Assembly (NCBI RefSeq): GCF_000372865.1
Contig: NZ_KB889965.1
Location: 1,934,990 to 1,998,989 of the forward strand
Direction: 5' to 3'
Length of the DNA stretch: 64,000 nucleotides
From: Methylosarcina fibrata AML-C10
GTDB lineage: Bacteria > Pseudomonadota > Gammaproteobacteria > Methylococcales > Methylomonadaceae
Shown: positions 27,188 through 36,008 of the stretch, one piece after another
Position numbering within the stretch: position 1 is the stretch's first letter
Layout: every line of letters starts with the position of its first letter
The notes under the pieces: generated by a model
What the model saw: the letters and a program-made list of their open reading frames with translations, nothing else
Told to the model about the DNA's origin: nothing
Databases searched by the model: none
Made by a program: the position numbers and the translations under genes

Positions 27188-28231
27188 TTAATTTGTTTCG
27201 GTTGATGAAATCCAGCCATAGGCGCGCAAACGCGACAAGGCTTTCAGAATATGGCTATCGTGCATCAACGCCTGTTTGCGGCGACTCCATTGATGCACCT
27301 TGCGCACGACGTCGGCATCGTCGGCATCGGGGTTTTCCTGTTGCACCCAATGTACGGTCGCCAAGAGTTCCATGCCGTAAGGCGTTTCAAAGCCCTCGAT
27401 CAGCGCTTTGATGCGGGCCAAACGCTGGCCGGCGTCGGCATCGCTCTGTAAAAACGCATCGGCCAACGCGACCGCATCCGACTGTAAATGAATCTCGGCA
27501 TCTTTGCTGCGGTCGCCGTAACCACGAATGAAATGCCCCTCGATGCGTTGCAACACATGATTGAGGTTTTCCGCATACGGCCCGTAAAAATGCGGCTTGA
27601 AGTCCAGTTTCAACGGCTCGCCCGCCACCTGCAAAAAATAACTGAGCTTTTGAATTTCCAGCAAACTCAAACGATAACCCGGCAGACAATATTGCTCGAT
27701 CAACTTGATGAACAGCGCGCGGGCACGGGTCATTGGAGGCGACTGGGTAGCCACCGGCATGCTGTCGGCGTCGGGCGCTGGTTGCGGTGGATAAACCAGC
27801 ACCTCGACATCGGGTAAATCCGCCAGCGCCGCTTCGATCAATGGTTGCACCTGTTGCCAATCCAGGCCGCCGTTGCCGCAGCCCAACGGCGGCAGGGCAA
27901 TCGATTGGATATGATATTCCCGAATCACCCGAACCAAGTCCGCCAAGCCTTGTTCGATATAGCTGATTTGCGACGGCGCGCGCCAATGGGTTTTGGTCGG
28001 GAAATTGATGATCCAGCGCGGGTTGATCATGTTGCCGGTATCGACCACCAGCATTTTGCCCGGTTGTACCGCTTCGGCTTTGCAGGCTTTTTGATAGGCG
28101 GTGAAATTGGTCGGAAACGCCTGTTTGAATTGCAAGGCGATGCCTTTACCCATCACGCCGACACAATTGACGGTGTTGACCAGGGCTTCGGCGTCGGACT
28201 GCAATAAATTTCCTTGGCGATAGGTAATCAT
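27188..28231 (-). CDS. darG: DarG macrodomain antitoxin (DNA ADP-ribosylglycohydrolase)
   Basis: This 347-residue protein starts at ATG 28231. A TTG at 28249 is also in frame, but it would overlap darT and lacks a good ribosome site. The N-terminal macrodomain (about residues 1-160) has MITYRQGNLLQSDAEALVN, the ADP-ribose loop CVGVMGKGIALQFK, and LPPLGCGNGGLDW. The C-terminal domain (about 175-347) resembles the DarT-neutralising part of DarG (RALFIKLIEQYCLPGYRLSL and LQKLSYFLQ-type helices). The macrodomain removes ADP-ribose from thymidine in DNA and the C-terminal part binds the toxin. It lies 5 bp after darT, the usual toxin-antitoxin arrangement, and directly before hsdR. Confidence 0.88.
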   Translation of the reverse strand: MITYRQGNLLQSDAEALVNTVNCVGVMGKGIALQFKQAFPTNFTAYQKACKAEAVQPGKMLVVDTGNMINPRWIINFPTKTHWRAPSQISYIEQGLADLVRVIREYHIQSIALPPLGCGNGGLDWQQVQPLIEAALADLPDVEVLVYPPQPAPDADSMPVATQSPPMTRARALFIKLIEQYCLPGYRLSLLEIQKLSYFLQVAGEPLKLDFKPHFYGPYAENLNHVLQRIEGHFIRGYGDRSKDAEIHLQSDAVALADAFLQSDADAGQRLARIKALIEGFETPYGMELLATVHWVQQENPDADDADVVRKVHQWSRRKQALMHDSHILKALSRLRAYGWISSTETN

Positions 28232-28236
28232 AGGCG

Positions 28237-28872
28237 TTAATAATACCAATCCCGCAACACTTTGACACGCGGTAAATGTTCGGGTTTTAACGATTCCAAC
28301 ATACTTTCCACGCGAAATTTCATCGTTTCATCGAACACGCCAATGCCGGCAATCAACGGCCACGGGCATTGCAGGTGCAGCAAAAACTCGGCTTGCCGGC
28401 GGCGTTTGCGGTCGGGGTCTTCGTCGGTGTCGATCCAAATCCTGGCCTGCATCAGCGGCCAATCGATTTTGTCCAGATCGGCCACGTTGTTGTAAAACTC
28501 GCTGAACTGCATGATGGCGTGACCGTCGGTGAATACAAACGTCAAACCGGCCTGTTGCACCCGCGCCAGTTCGCTGACCAGATACACAATGCTTTGCTGA
28601 CCGCCGCTGTAACCGTCGATGTTGTCCTTGTGAATGGCATACAGCATCGGCGAGCGGCGGCAGAAATAAAACGGCACATAGTCATGCAATACACCGCCGG
28701 GCGGACAACGAACAGGCGTTTGATTGCGGCGGGATTGGATGGTTTGATGGGCGATGTCGGTGTACGTTTCGTCAACGCCATTATGCGCCAGTAAACCGCC
28801 CGCGCGGATGATCCCCGGCAGATTGTCGATATGGGTGATGTGGTACAGCCAAACACGCTCGGGGACGGGCAT
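28237..28872 (-). CDS. darT: DarT DNA ADP-ribosyltransferase toxin
   Basis: This 211-residue protein of the DarT (DUF4433) family transfers ADP-ribose from NAD to thymidine in single-stranded DNA. Visible features are the NAD-binding opening LYHITHIDNLPGIIRAGGL (His11), QTIQSRR (Arg48-49), and the ADP-ribosyltransferase body CPPGGVLHDYVPFYFCRRSPMLY. The catalytic Glu is in RRQAEFLLH (Glu162, matching the active Glu near 160 in studied DarTs). All named residues are present, so the toxin looks active and needs DarG. It begins 4 bp after the hsdS stop and is transcribed in the middle of the restriction operon, so its expression is tied to that of the modification subunits. Confidence 0.88.
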   Translation of the reverse strand: MPVPERVWLYHITHIDNLPGIIRAGGLLAHNGVDETYTDIAHQTIQSRRNQTPVRCPPGGVLHDYVPFYFCRRSPMLYAIHKDNIDGYSGGQQSIVYLVSELARVQQAGLTFVFTDGHAIMQFSEFYNNVADLDKIDWPLMQARIWIDTDEDPDRKRRRQAEFLLHLQCPWPLIAGIGVFDETMKFRVESMLESLKPEHLPRVKVLRDWYY

Positions 28873-28876
28873 AAGG

Positions 28877-30184
28877 TTAGGCCGAGCCAGTCAGGATTTC
28901 GACTTGCCGGATCAGTTCCGACGTGACGCGGCGCTGGCCGGTGAGTAGGTCTTGCATGAGGCCGGTTTTGATTCGTTTCAATTTTGATAATTCTTTACCG
29001 CCGGAGATCACATCTTCCTTATGGAACGCCAGATTTTCGACAATTTGGCTTCTTTCTAAATCTTTCGGCCACGGAATTAAAAACGAGCGAATTTGCTGAT
29101 AATTTAAGCCTTCGCGATTTCCGCCCGCATTTAATCGCGCAATCTGATCCTGCCCAATATACGAAGACAGTACTAACGATAAGTAGTTGGCGTCTTGTTC
29201 ATTTGGTTTTGGAAGCCGGATTGCACAGACATGTTGATTGACGTTTGCGATACCAAGTGACTTAGGCACCGGGCAACAACGACCGATTGAAGCTCCAGTG
29301 ATGTTCAGTAATACGTCATGCGCCATAATTTCACTGGATTGCATTGCCTCGTGAGTTGATTGGTCAATATAGGCAACGTCGGCAAGTTTCAAACCATCGA
29401 AAGTTACATTTTGGCTGCGAATAAATAAAATGCCGGAGTTTTTGTAAACTTCGCTACCACCCCTTGGCGTGACACCGCTTCCGACATAATTAGCCAAACT
29501 ATCAATCGTTTTCACTTCCCAGGCAATCGGTAAATAGCCCAGCTCTGTTTTCTTATACAAATCCGGCCTATCTTCCCAATGCGGGCGAATTTGGCCGGTT
29601 TCATCGATGCCGCGCTTCATCAGGTCTTGCAGCAAGCCTTGTTTGATTTTTTCCTGTTTGGTTAATTGCGCTTCGGCGGTGGCGATAGCTTCGTCGATGG
29701 TGTCGAGAATGGTGGCAATGGCTTTTTGTTCATCTATAGCCGGAACAAAAATTAATAGTTCTTTGATTTGTTCAAGCGTGATTCCTTTAACGGTGGAACC
29801 AATAGAAACTCGTTCAAGCTTTTCTTGCTGATAATGTAATGACCTAACAAGATATGCAGAATCAAGCTGTTTTTCTTTTGGAAATAATGCTTTTATATCT
29901 TGATTAATCGCAGTTGGAAAGCTAGTAACTGATGCTCGTCCTACTGCCATACGTGTACATAGCAATGGAATACCCGGCGGTATTAATTTTGACGAGCAGC
30001 TTTTTAATCCTTCTTCGGTTATCGAGTCTTGAGTTTTAAATAAACCAAATTGATTGTCTTTGAAATCTTTTACAGAAGCCCACGGTATATTGCCGTTCCA
30101 ATAAAAAGAACAATTTTTTGAAGGCGTTCCACCACCGGCAATGTTGTCTAAAAGACTGCCTAATGGTTGAAAATTATCATTCAT
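28877..30184 (-). CDS. hsdS: Type I restriction-modification specificity subunit
   Basis: This 435-residue HsdS has two target-recognition domains (about residues 1-165 and 205-385). Each is followed by a similar conserved helix: [14 protein letters not shown] near 185 and [17 protein letters not shown] near 405. These form the coiled-coil spacer that sets the gap between the two half-sites. The internal [14 protein letters not shown] is the usual start of a second recognition domain. It directs HsdM and HsdR to a bipartite sequence that cannot be predicted here. It overlaps hsdM by 8 bases. Both domains are complete, so there is no sign of phase-variable truncation. Confidence 0.88.
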   Translation of the reverse strand: MNDNFQPLGSLLDNIAGGGTPSKNCSFYWNGNIPWASVKDFKDNQFGLFKTQDSITEEGLKSCSSKLIPPGIPLLCTRMAVGRASVTSFPTAINQDIKALFPKEKQLDSAYLVRSLHYQQEKLERVSIGSTVKGITLEQIKELLIFVPAIDEQKAIATILDTIDEAIATAEAQLTKQEKIKQGLLQDLMKRGIDETGQIRPHWEDRPDLYKKTELGYLPIAWEVKTIDSLANYVGSGVTPRGGSEVYKNSGILFIRSQNVTFDGLKLADVAYIDQSTHEAMQSSEIMAHDVLLNITGASIGRCCPVPKSLGIANVNQHVCAIRLPKPNEQDANYLSLVLSSYIGQDQIARLNAGGNREGLNYQQIRSFLIPWPKDLERSQIVENLAFHKEDVISGGKELSKLKRIKTGLMQDLLTGQRRVTSELIRQVEILTGSA

Positions 30185-32933
30185 ACCCCAACCCCCTCAA
30201 AAATCCTTCCAGCCTTTTCGTCGCTTTGTGTTTCCGCTGGGCAATATCGGCATAGGTTTCCTGATATTTGTCCCACCAGTTTTCCAATTCGGCGATGGCG
30301 GCTTGGCGCTGGCTTTGCAAGGCACGGTCGAGCTGGCTGGCGATGCCTTCGAAAAATACCGACAAATACAAGGCTTGCGCCTCCGCTTCGCTTAACGCGC
30401 GAATCTTGCGCTCCAGACGGATCAGCAGAATCTTCTTCAATCGGGTGATGATTTTCTTGGTTTTGGCCAGTCCGGCTTTGATGGCGACGTAAGGCGCCAG
30501 CAAGGTTTCCAGTTCCTTGATGCGCGGCGTCTGTTTGGCGAGCGTCGCATCCAGGCTTTCGAGTTCCCGTTCCAATGAGGCAACATTAAAGCCGTGTTGA
30601 CGGCAATACTCTATCGAGCCATCTCCTTTTCCCCAAAGCTGCTTCTTGCGCAGCAGAGCGGTTTTTTGATGGTATTTTAGGGTACGTAATTCGTCTTCCA
30701 GTTGCTTGGCGTAATGGTCTTCATCCTCGCCGATTTCGAAATCCTCCGGCCCAGCCTCGAAGGCTTCCTTGTCGCTTTCCAGCGCCGCCTGCTTAGCTTC
30801 CAATTTTTGCCAGCGTTGCAGCAGCAACGGCGTCAGTTTGACCGGCAAGATTTCGGTTTTTAAATCCACCTTGACCTTGCTGTCCTTGTCCTGGCTTTCT
30901 TCCAACGCCGATTGCAAAGCATCCCACCATGCTCCAATCAAATAACGCGCGGCCCTATCCGGCGCGGGCAGGGTTTTACTGGGATTGTCCGGATTGGGTT
31001 TATTGGCGGCCAGCAGAATTTTCAGGTCGTTCAAGTGCACGTCCCACCAGGTCACCAGAATGCCGTCCAGCTTGTAATAATCGAACTGGCCAATCGGCAG
31101 CAGGTTTTGATTGAAACTTTCCAGCAGGTTTTTATGCAAATCCATCAAGCGGCCATTGCCGGGCAACTCGGCAATTTGGCGTTGCGCCTGTTGCCACCAA
31201 TTCGCCATTGCACCATGCAACGCCTGTTCCTTGGCCTGAACGCCGGCGTCGTTTTCCAGCCAAGTTTGCAGGTCGGATTTTTGTTGAATGCGGGCGGGAT
31301 AAGCCCAATAGCCGGGTTCGATGCCGGTCAGATAATCGCACAAGGCAAACCCATGGGCGTCGAACAGGGCTTGCTTGGCGCGGATTTCCCGCTCCGGAAT
31401 GCCTCCGCGCAAGTGTGCGTGTACGTCCTGGCTTTCCGGCGGCGGGGCGTTGTCGGCATAGCGGCGAATATTGAGGTTGTAATCGTTGGCCTTGATGTCG
31501 TCCAGGGCGACGATGGCGGCATAGCCGGGAATTTCCCGCCACTGCTCATAAGTGGCGGCAATCTTGTCGATGTGCTCCGGCAACAGAAAGTTTTGCGCGC
31601 GGCCTTCGTAATATTCGCGGTCGGCGTTGATGAATAAAATCTTCTGGCGGCGCGGTTCCGGTTTGCCGGCGGCGTTTTGTCGCATCACCAATAAACAGGC
31701 CGGTATCGAAGTGCCATAAAACAGGTTCTGCGGCAGACCGATCACGGCTTCGATCAGATCCGCGTCGATAAAGCCTTTGCGGATGTCGTATTCCTTGCCG
31801 CCGCGAAACAATACGCCGTGCGGCATGACGCTGACCAGTAGGCCGTCTTGCATCAACACCGACCACATGTGTTGCACGAACATCAAATCGGCTTTTTTGC
31901 CGGTTTCCGGGGTGAATCCAAAGCGGAAGCGTTCATCGTGGATCATGCCTTCGGCTTCGTAGTTTTGAGCGAACGGCGGATTGGCCATGACGCGATTGAA
32001 GCGCCGCAATTCGCCGCCTTGCAGATGCTTGGGGTTCAGCAAGGTGTCGCCGTGGCGAATATCAGCGGAGGGGACGCCGTGCATCAGCAGGTTCATCTTG
32101 CAAATCGCCCAAACGCCACCGTCGTTTTCTTGGCCGAACAGGGCGATGCTATCAGGCTTGTCGCCGTGCATGGCTACCCAGTCGCGGGCTTGAATTAACA
32201 TGCCGCCCGATCCCACGGTGGGATCGTAGATCGACATCCCGGCCTTGGGGTTGGCAATCCGGGTAATCAGTTTGACCACGTCGCGCGGGGTATAGAATTG
32301 CCCGCCGCGTTTGCCGGCATTATCGGCAAAGAACTTGATCATGAATTCGTAGGCCGCGCCGAGCAGGTCGGGAAATTGGAAATCCTTATCCAGCAGGCGG
32401 TAGCCGTTGAAATGCTCGATCAGTTTGCGCAGTTCCTTGTCGGGAATGGTCGCCTCGCCGATTTTACGCTCGAAATCGATGTGTTCCAGTACGCCTTCCA
32501 GGGCTGTATTACTGGCGGCAAGCGCACCCAGCGCCTGATTGAGCTTGTCGCCCAAACCTTTGGCCGGCCATTGTTCGATGGGGCCTAGATGTTTTTTCTG
32601 ATCGATTGGCCCCCAGTCGGCCAAATGCGCGGCCATGCCGTCGATTTTTTGCGCCCGTTCCGGGTAGCTCCAGCGGGCGATTTTCGGTACGAAGCCGTTG
32701 GGGTAGAGGCTGGGGCTTTCGGCGCGTTGCAGGGCTTGTTCGAGACTGCGGCCCAGTTTGAGCTGTTCGGCGATGATTTGATCGTAACGGTCGTTAAATA
32801 CGTCGGACATGCGTTTTAAAAACAGCATGCCGAAGATGTATTCCTTGTATTCCGAAGCGTCCATTTTGCCGCGCAGTATGTCGGCGGCTTTCATCAAATG
32901 TCGTTCCAGTTGTCCCAGTGTCAGTTGAGCCAT
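30177..32933 (-). CDS. hsdM: Type I restriction-modification DNA adenine methyltransferase, long form
   Basis: This 918-residue N6-adenine methylase has an N-terminal helical HsdM domain ([20 protein letters not shown]), then the methylase core with the SAM motif [11 protein letters not shown] (about residue 239) and catalytic NPPF (in [10 protein letters not shown], about 316). [11 protein letters not shown] before motif I is also typical. The C-terminal 350 residues are an unusual charged, coiled-coil-rich extension: [19 protein letters not shown] near 690, then [19 protein letters not shown], then long helices to GLGYE. Many HsdM proteins are 500-800 residues. Motif I reads DPTVGSGG rather than the common DPACGSGG. 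It is the first gene of the leftward hsdMS-darTG-hsdR-peptidase operon. Confidence 0.9.
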   Translation of the reverse strand: MAQLTLGQLERHLMKAADILRGKMDASEYKEYIFGMLFLKRMSDVFNDRYDQIIAEQLKLGRSLEQALQRAESPSLYPNGFVPKIARWSYPERAQKIDGMAAHLADWGPIDQKKHLGPIEQWPAKGLGDKLNQALGALAASNTALEGVLEHIDFERKIGEATIPDKELRKLIEHFNGYRLLDKDFQFPDLLGAAYEFMIKFFADNAGKRGGQFYTPRDVVKLITRIANPKAGMSIYDPTVGSGGMLIQARDWVAMHGDKPDSIALFGQENDGGVWAICKMNLLMHGVPSADIRHGDTLLNPKHLQGGELRRFNRVMANPPFAQNYEAEGMIHDERFRFGFTPETGKKADLMFVQHMWSVLMQDGLLVSVMPHGVLFRGGKEYDIRKGFIDADLIEAVIGLPQNLFYGTSIPACLLVMRQNAAGKPEPRRQKILFINADREYYEGRAQNFLLPEHIDKIAATYEQWREIPGYAAIVALDDIKANDYNLNIRRYADNAPPPESQDVHAHLRGGIPEREIRAKQALFDAHGFALCDYLTGIEPGYWAYPARIQQKSDLQTWLENDAGVQAKEQALHGAMANWWQQAQRQIAELPGNGRLMDLHKNLLESFNQNLLPIGQFDYYKLDGILVTWWDVHLNDLKILLAANKPNPDNPSKTLPAPDRAARYLIGAWWDALQSALEESQDKDSKVKVDLKTEILPVKLTPLLLQRWQKLEAKQAALESDKEAFEAGPEDFEIGEDEDHYAKQLEDELRTLKYHQKTALLRKKQLWGKGDGSIEYCRQHGFNVASLERELESLDATLAKQTPRIKELETLLAPYVAIKAGLAKTKKIITRLKKILLIRLERKIRALSEAEAQALYLSVFFEGIASQLDRALQSQRQAAIAELENWWDKYQETYADIAQRKHKATKRLEGFLRGLGYE

Positions 32934-33041
32934 GAAGTCAGTGTTCCGTTTTCGGTGTTGCGATGATCAAAAAGCGTATATTTTGCCGCTGAACAGTTGA
33001 TCAGCCTAATTTTTGCGTTACAACAATTTAATATTAGGCGC

Positions 33042-33266
33042 TTATATGCCATAACTTTGCATTTTCTGCTCGGCCATCACTTTAAGAACAACTTTGGCAA
33101 TGTCGTCCACATTTTTGTTGTAATCCCGTGGCAGCTTTAGTTGTTGGATGATCTCGCCTTGGCGTTGCAGTTGAACATGACCATAACTGTATAGAGTCGT
33201 CAACACATCTTCATAGCCTAAATTCTGGATCCAGGATTTAAACTCTTCAACGAATACTTTTGGCAT
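33042..33266 (-). CDS. Small hypothetical protein upstream of hsdM
   Basis: This frame encodes 74 residues from the ATG at 33266. A longer form starts at 33296, but the later ATG gives a more balanced opening (MPKVFVEEFKSWIQNLGYED). It has amphipathic helices and no signal peptide, membrane segment or recognisable DNA-binding helix-turn-helix. It ends 108 bp before hsdM on the same strand and so could be a leader gene of the defence operon, or the tail of a lost gene. I do not recognise it. Base composition is AT-richer than the surrounding serine-cycle genes, like the defence operon. Confidence 0.4.
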   Translation of the reverse strand: MPKVFVEEFKSWIQNLGYEDVLTTLYSYGHVQLQRQGEIIQQLKLPRDYNKNVDDIAKVVLKVMAEQKMQSYGI

Positions 33267-33580
33267 CGTATTCTTGATATTCAAGAACAACAGCACGAGT
33301 GTCCCAAGTGCAGGTATTCTGTTTGCGGCGGAAAGCTTTGGTCTTGATGTCCTACTTTATTTGATAAGGACGGTAACGGGTTTCGCCGTTTCTGAAATCA
33401 ACCCTGATGAGGTGGGGACATTGAGCCTCTGTGTTCCCTGGCGTTTGAGGTTAAAAACAAGACTCCCATTAAATCACTGTAGTCGATGGTTTTTAGTATA
33501 CGGTTACTCGGGCTTTTTTATCCTTAAAAGCTCTTTAGGATTCGGCCAAAAACTACTTACCGAAATCGAATCGTGTGATA

Positions 33581-33630
33581 GGAGCGGCTTTAGCCGCGTG
33601 GAACGTCTGGATCGCGGCTAAAGCCACTCC
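33581..33630. repeat. REP-like palindrome pair (BIME)
   Basis: GGAGCGGCTTTAGCCGCG (33581-33598) and CGCGGCTAAAGCCACTCC (33613-33630) are inverted copies, matching at 17 of 18 positions, around a 14-base loop. Each arm contains its own GGCTTTAGCC palindrome. This is the form of a REP doublet. The 523-bp gap 33297-33819 that holds it has no gene I can support. Confidence 0.7.
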
Positions 33631-33682
33631 CCAGGGGCAACACTATCGGGAAGCTAATTTTTCAGTGACGATTGCATTAACA

Positions 33683-33792
33683 GGGCGGTAACGACCGCAG
33701 ATGTTCTATAGCGGGCGGTAAAACGACCGCAGTGTTTTATAGCGGGCGGTAAAACGACCGCAGTGTTTTATAGCGGGCGGTAACGACCGCCC
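33683..33792. repeat. Tandem hairpin array, 30-31 bp unit
   Basis: Four units start at 33683, 33713, 33744 and 33775. Each begins GGGCGGTAA and contains GCGGT and ACCGC arms around a 4- or 6-base loop. Units 2 and 3 are identical (31 bp), unit 1 is 30 bp, and unit 4 is cut short and ends in GACCGCCC. The array ends 27 bp from the mdh stop codon, so it could affect mdh transcript ends. It is not CRISPR: the units are contiguous and there are no unique spacers. Confidence 0.75.
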
Positions 33793-33819
33793 TTTGTTGT
33801 CTCGCCGGGCATCGGACAG

Positions 33820-34797
33820 TCAAAGCAAATGCCTGACCGCATCCCGTTCTTCTTTGAGTTCGGTTTCGGAAAGGCGCATTCTCTGCATGCTGAATTCGTT
33901 GATGTTCAATCCTTTGACAATGTTCACTTCGCCGTTGGTCACGGTGACCGGAAAGGAATAGATCAAATCTTTTTCGATGCCGTAGGTGCCGTCGGACAGT
34001 ACGCCCATGCTGACCCAATCGCCTTCCGGCGTGCCCAGGGCCCAGGCCCGCATCTGATCGATCGCCGCATTGGCGGCCGAAGCGGCGCTGGACAGCCCGC
34101 GCGCCTTGATCACCGCCGCGCCCCGCTGCTGCACCGTGGGAATGAAGTCGTTGACGAACCAGCCGCGATCGACCAGCGACAAGGCGTCCTGTCCTTTCAC
34201 CTTGGCGTGATGAAGGTCGGGGTATTGCGTGGTCGAGTGATTGCCCCAGATGGTCATGTTTTTGATGTCGGTCGGCAAAACGCCGCATTTTTCGGCGAGC
34301 TGACTGATGGCCCGGTTGTGGTCCAGGCGGGTCATCGAGGAAAAATTGTCGGGATTCAAGTCCGGCGCGTTTTTCAGCGCGATCAGGGCATTGGTATTGG
34401 CCGGATTGCCGGTGACCAGTACTTTGACGTCGCGGCTGGCCACCTCGTTCAAGGCTTTGCCCTGAACCGAAAAAATCTCGGCGTTGACTTCCAGCAAGTC
34501 CTTGCGCTCCATGCCTTCGCTTCTGGGACGGGCGCCCACCAAAAAAGCATAATCGACGTTTTTAAACGCAATCCGGGGATCATCGGTGGTTTCTACACGG
34601 TATAACAGCGGGCTGGCGCAATCCTGTAGTTCCATCACCACGCCCCGCAGCGAATTCATCGCCGCCGGAATTTCCAGCAGGTGCAGGACGATGGGTTGTT
34701 CCGGGCCCAGCAGCGAACCGGACGCCAACCGGAATAGCAAGGAATAGCTGATCTGTCCGGCAGCGCCGGTAACTGCAATGTGAACGGGTGTTTTCAT
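33820..34797 (-). CDS. mdh: Malate dehydrogenase
   Basis: This 325-residue NAD-dependent malate dehydrogenase is of the cytosolic-type bacterial class (close to 330 residues). It opens with the Rossmann motif [19 protein letters not shown] and includes [22 protein letters not shown], the substrate arginine loop [25 protein letters not shown], the Asp-His relay in TRLDHNRA with [12 protein letters not shown], and the C-terminal [16 protein letters not shown]. It interconverts oxaloacetate and malate, feeding malate to MtkAB in the serine cycle. It is divergent from mtdA across a 336-bp intergenic region, with an AAAGGA ribosome site. It lies alone on the leftward strand, followed by the hairpin array. 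Confidence 0.9.
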   Translation of the reverse strand: MKTPVHIAVTGAAGQISYSLLFRLASGSLLGPEQPIVLHLLEIPAAMNSLRGVVMELQDCASPLLYRVETTDDPRIAFKNVDYAFLVGARPRSEGMERKDLLEVNAEIFSVQGKALNEVASRDVKVLVTGNPANTNALIALKNAPDLNPDNFSSMTRLDHNRAISQLAEKCGVLPTDIKNMTIWGNHSTTQYPDLHHAKVKGQDALSLVDRGWFVNDFIPTVQQRGAAVIKARGLSSAASAANAAIDQMRAWALGTPEGDWVSMGVLSDGTYGIEKDLIYSFPVTVTNGEVNIVKGLNINEFSMQRMRLSETELKEERDAVRHLL

Positions 34798-35069
34798 CTG
34801 TTATCCTTTAATTTCAAAATTTTCCCCGGAGAACGATCGATTACATTCGACTAATCGGAATATCCTGAAATTCCCCACGGCATTTAATATTCCCGACTCC
34901 AATGATAAAGTCGTTTCGGCTCCCACTTATCAGCGGTGTTAACCATATCACAGCACTAGGGCTTTAACAACAACGCTTCCCCGGCCGATGCTCTTTCTCG
35001 ACAAAACCGGAAGATCCGTTTCCCCGGCGTCCACTCCACATACTAGAGCAGCCCGACCGTTTTCTCAGG

Positions 35070-35075
35070 TATAAT
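35070..35075 (+). promoter_or_regulatory. -10 element ahead of mtdA
   Basis: A perfect TATAAT lies 58 bases before the mtdA start in the mdh-mtdA divergent region (34798-35133). No clear -35 is present 16-18 bp upstream, so an activator may be needed. The rest of this 336-bp region shows no gene or strong hairpin. Confidence 0.4.
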
Positions 35076-35133
35076 GGTGCTTTTGATAAACTGTAACAAC
35101 ATCCCGGCAACCCGGAGTCTCATTAAAGTATTC

Positions 35134-35991
35134 ATGAAAAAATTATTATTTCAATTCGACACCGACCCGCACCCTTCCGTTTTCGATACCGTGGTGGGTT
35201 ACGACGGCGGCGCCGATCACGTCATCGGTTACGGCGGTCTGACGCCGGATACCATCGCCGGGCTGGTCGAAGGCGCGATTTTTACCCGTGCGCCGAAAGA
35301 TAAAAAAAATACCGCCATCTTCATCGGCGGCAGCAACATGGCGGCCGGGCAGCAATTATTCGCCGCCGTGCAAAAACATTTTTTTTCGGGATTTCAGGTT
35401 TCCGTCATGCTCGACAGCAACGGCAGCAACACCACGGCGGCGGCGGCCGTCGCCAAACTGGCTGCCAGCGGCGCTCTGACCGGTAAAAAAGCCGTGGTGC
35501 TGGCCGGCACCGGCCCTGTGGGCCAGCGCGCCGCCGCGATGCTCGCCCGGGAAGGCGCGGAAGTCTCCCTGACCGCCCGCAAAATGGACCGGGCCGCGCA
35601 GGTCTGCGCCGACATGAAGGCGCGGTTCGGGGTCGACATCACGCCGGTGGAAGCCGCCGACGGCGACGCCAGAGGCCGGGCGATCGAGCAAGCCCAGATC
35701 GTTCTGGCCACAGGAGCCGCGGGCGTCGAGCTGATCACCGCCGAACACTGGCAACACAATCCCAACATCGAACTGATGGCGGACGCCAACGCCACTCCGC
35801 CGCTCGGCATCGGCGGCATCGACGTCATGGACAAAGGGCAGAACCGCCACGGCAAGATCATCTGGGGCGCCATCGGCTTCGGCACCCTGAAACTGGCGCT
35901 TCACCGGGCCTGCATCGGCAAATTGTTCGAAGACAACCGGCAGGTCTTCGATGCCGAAAACATCTTCGCCTTAGCCAAGCAAATGGCTTAA
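35134..35991 (+). CDS. mtdA: NADP-dependent methylene-H4MPT/methylene-H4F dehydrogenase
   Basis: This 285-residue protein matches MtdA of methylotrophs in length and motifs. It opens MKKLLFQFDTDPHPSVFDTV and YDGGADHVIGYGG, with KDKKNTAIFIGGSNMAAGQ, the nucleotide-binding loop VVLAGTGPVGQRAAAMLAREG and the NADP-phosphate contact region TARKMDR. It oxidises methylene-H4F (and methylene-H4MPT) with NADP, or runs in the reverse direction to supply methylene-H4F to serine synthesis. The ATG at 35134 is chosen because homology begins there; the upstream in-frame start at 35074 overlaps the -10 element. It is the first gene of mtdA-gckA-glyA-ftfL. The usual partner fch is not next to it. Confidence 0.92.
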   Translation: MKKLLFQFDTDPHPSVFDTVVGYDGGADHVIGYGGLTPDTIAGLVEGAIFTRAPKDKKNTAIFIGGSNMAAGQQLFAAVQKHFFSGFQVSVMLDSNGSNTTAAAAVAKLAASGALTGKKAVVLAGTGPVGQRAAAMLAREGAEVSLTARKMDRAAQVCADMKARFGVDITPVEAADGDARGRAIEQAQIVLATGAAGVELITAEHWQHNPNIELMADANATPPLGIGGIDVMDKGQNRHGKIIWGAIGFGTLKLALHRACIGKLFEDNRQVFDAENIFALAKQMA

Positions 35992-36008
35992 GGCGCTATC
36001 CGAACGGC

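Noticed and set aside
33274-33621. 115-codon rightward frame crossing the REP doublet
   Set aside because: It runs into the REP palindrome and has no recognisable domain or ribosome site.
33683-33792. Possible CRISPR array
   Set aside because: Units are contiguous 30-31-bp hairpin repeats without unique spacers, and no cas genes are present.
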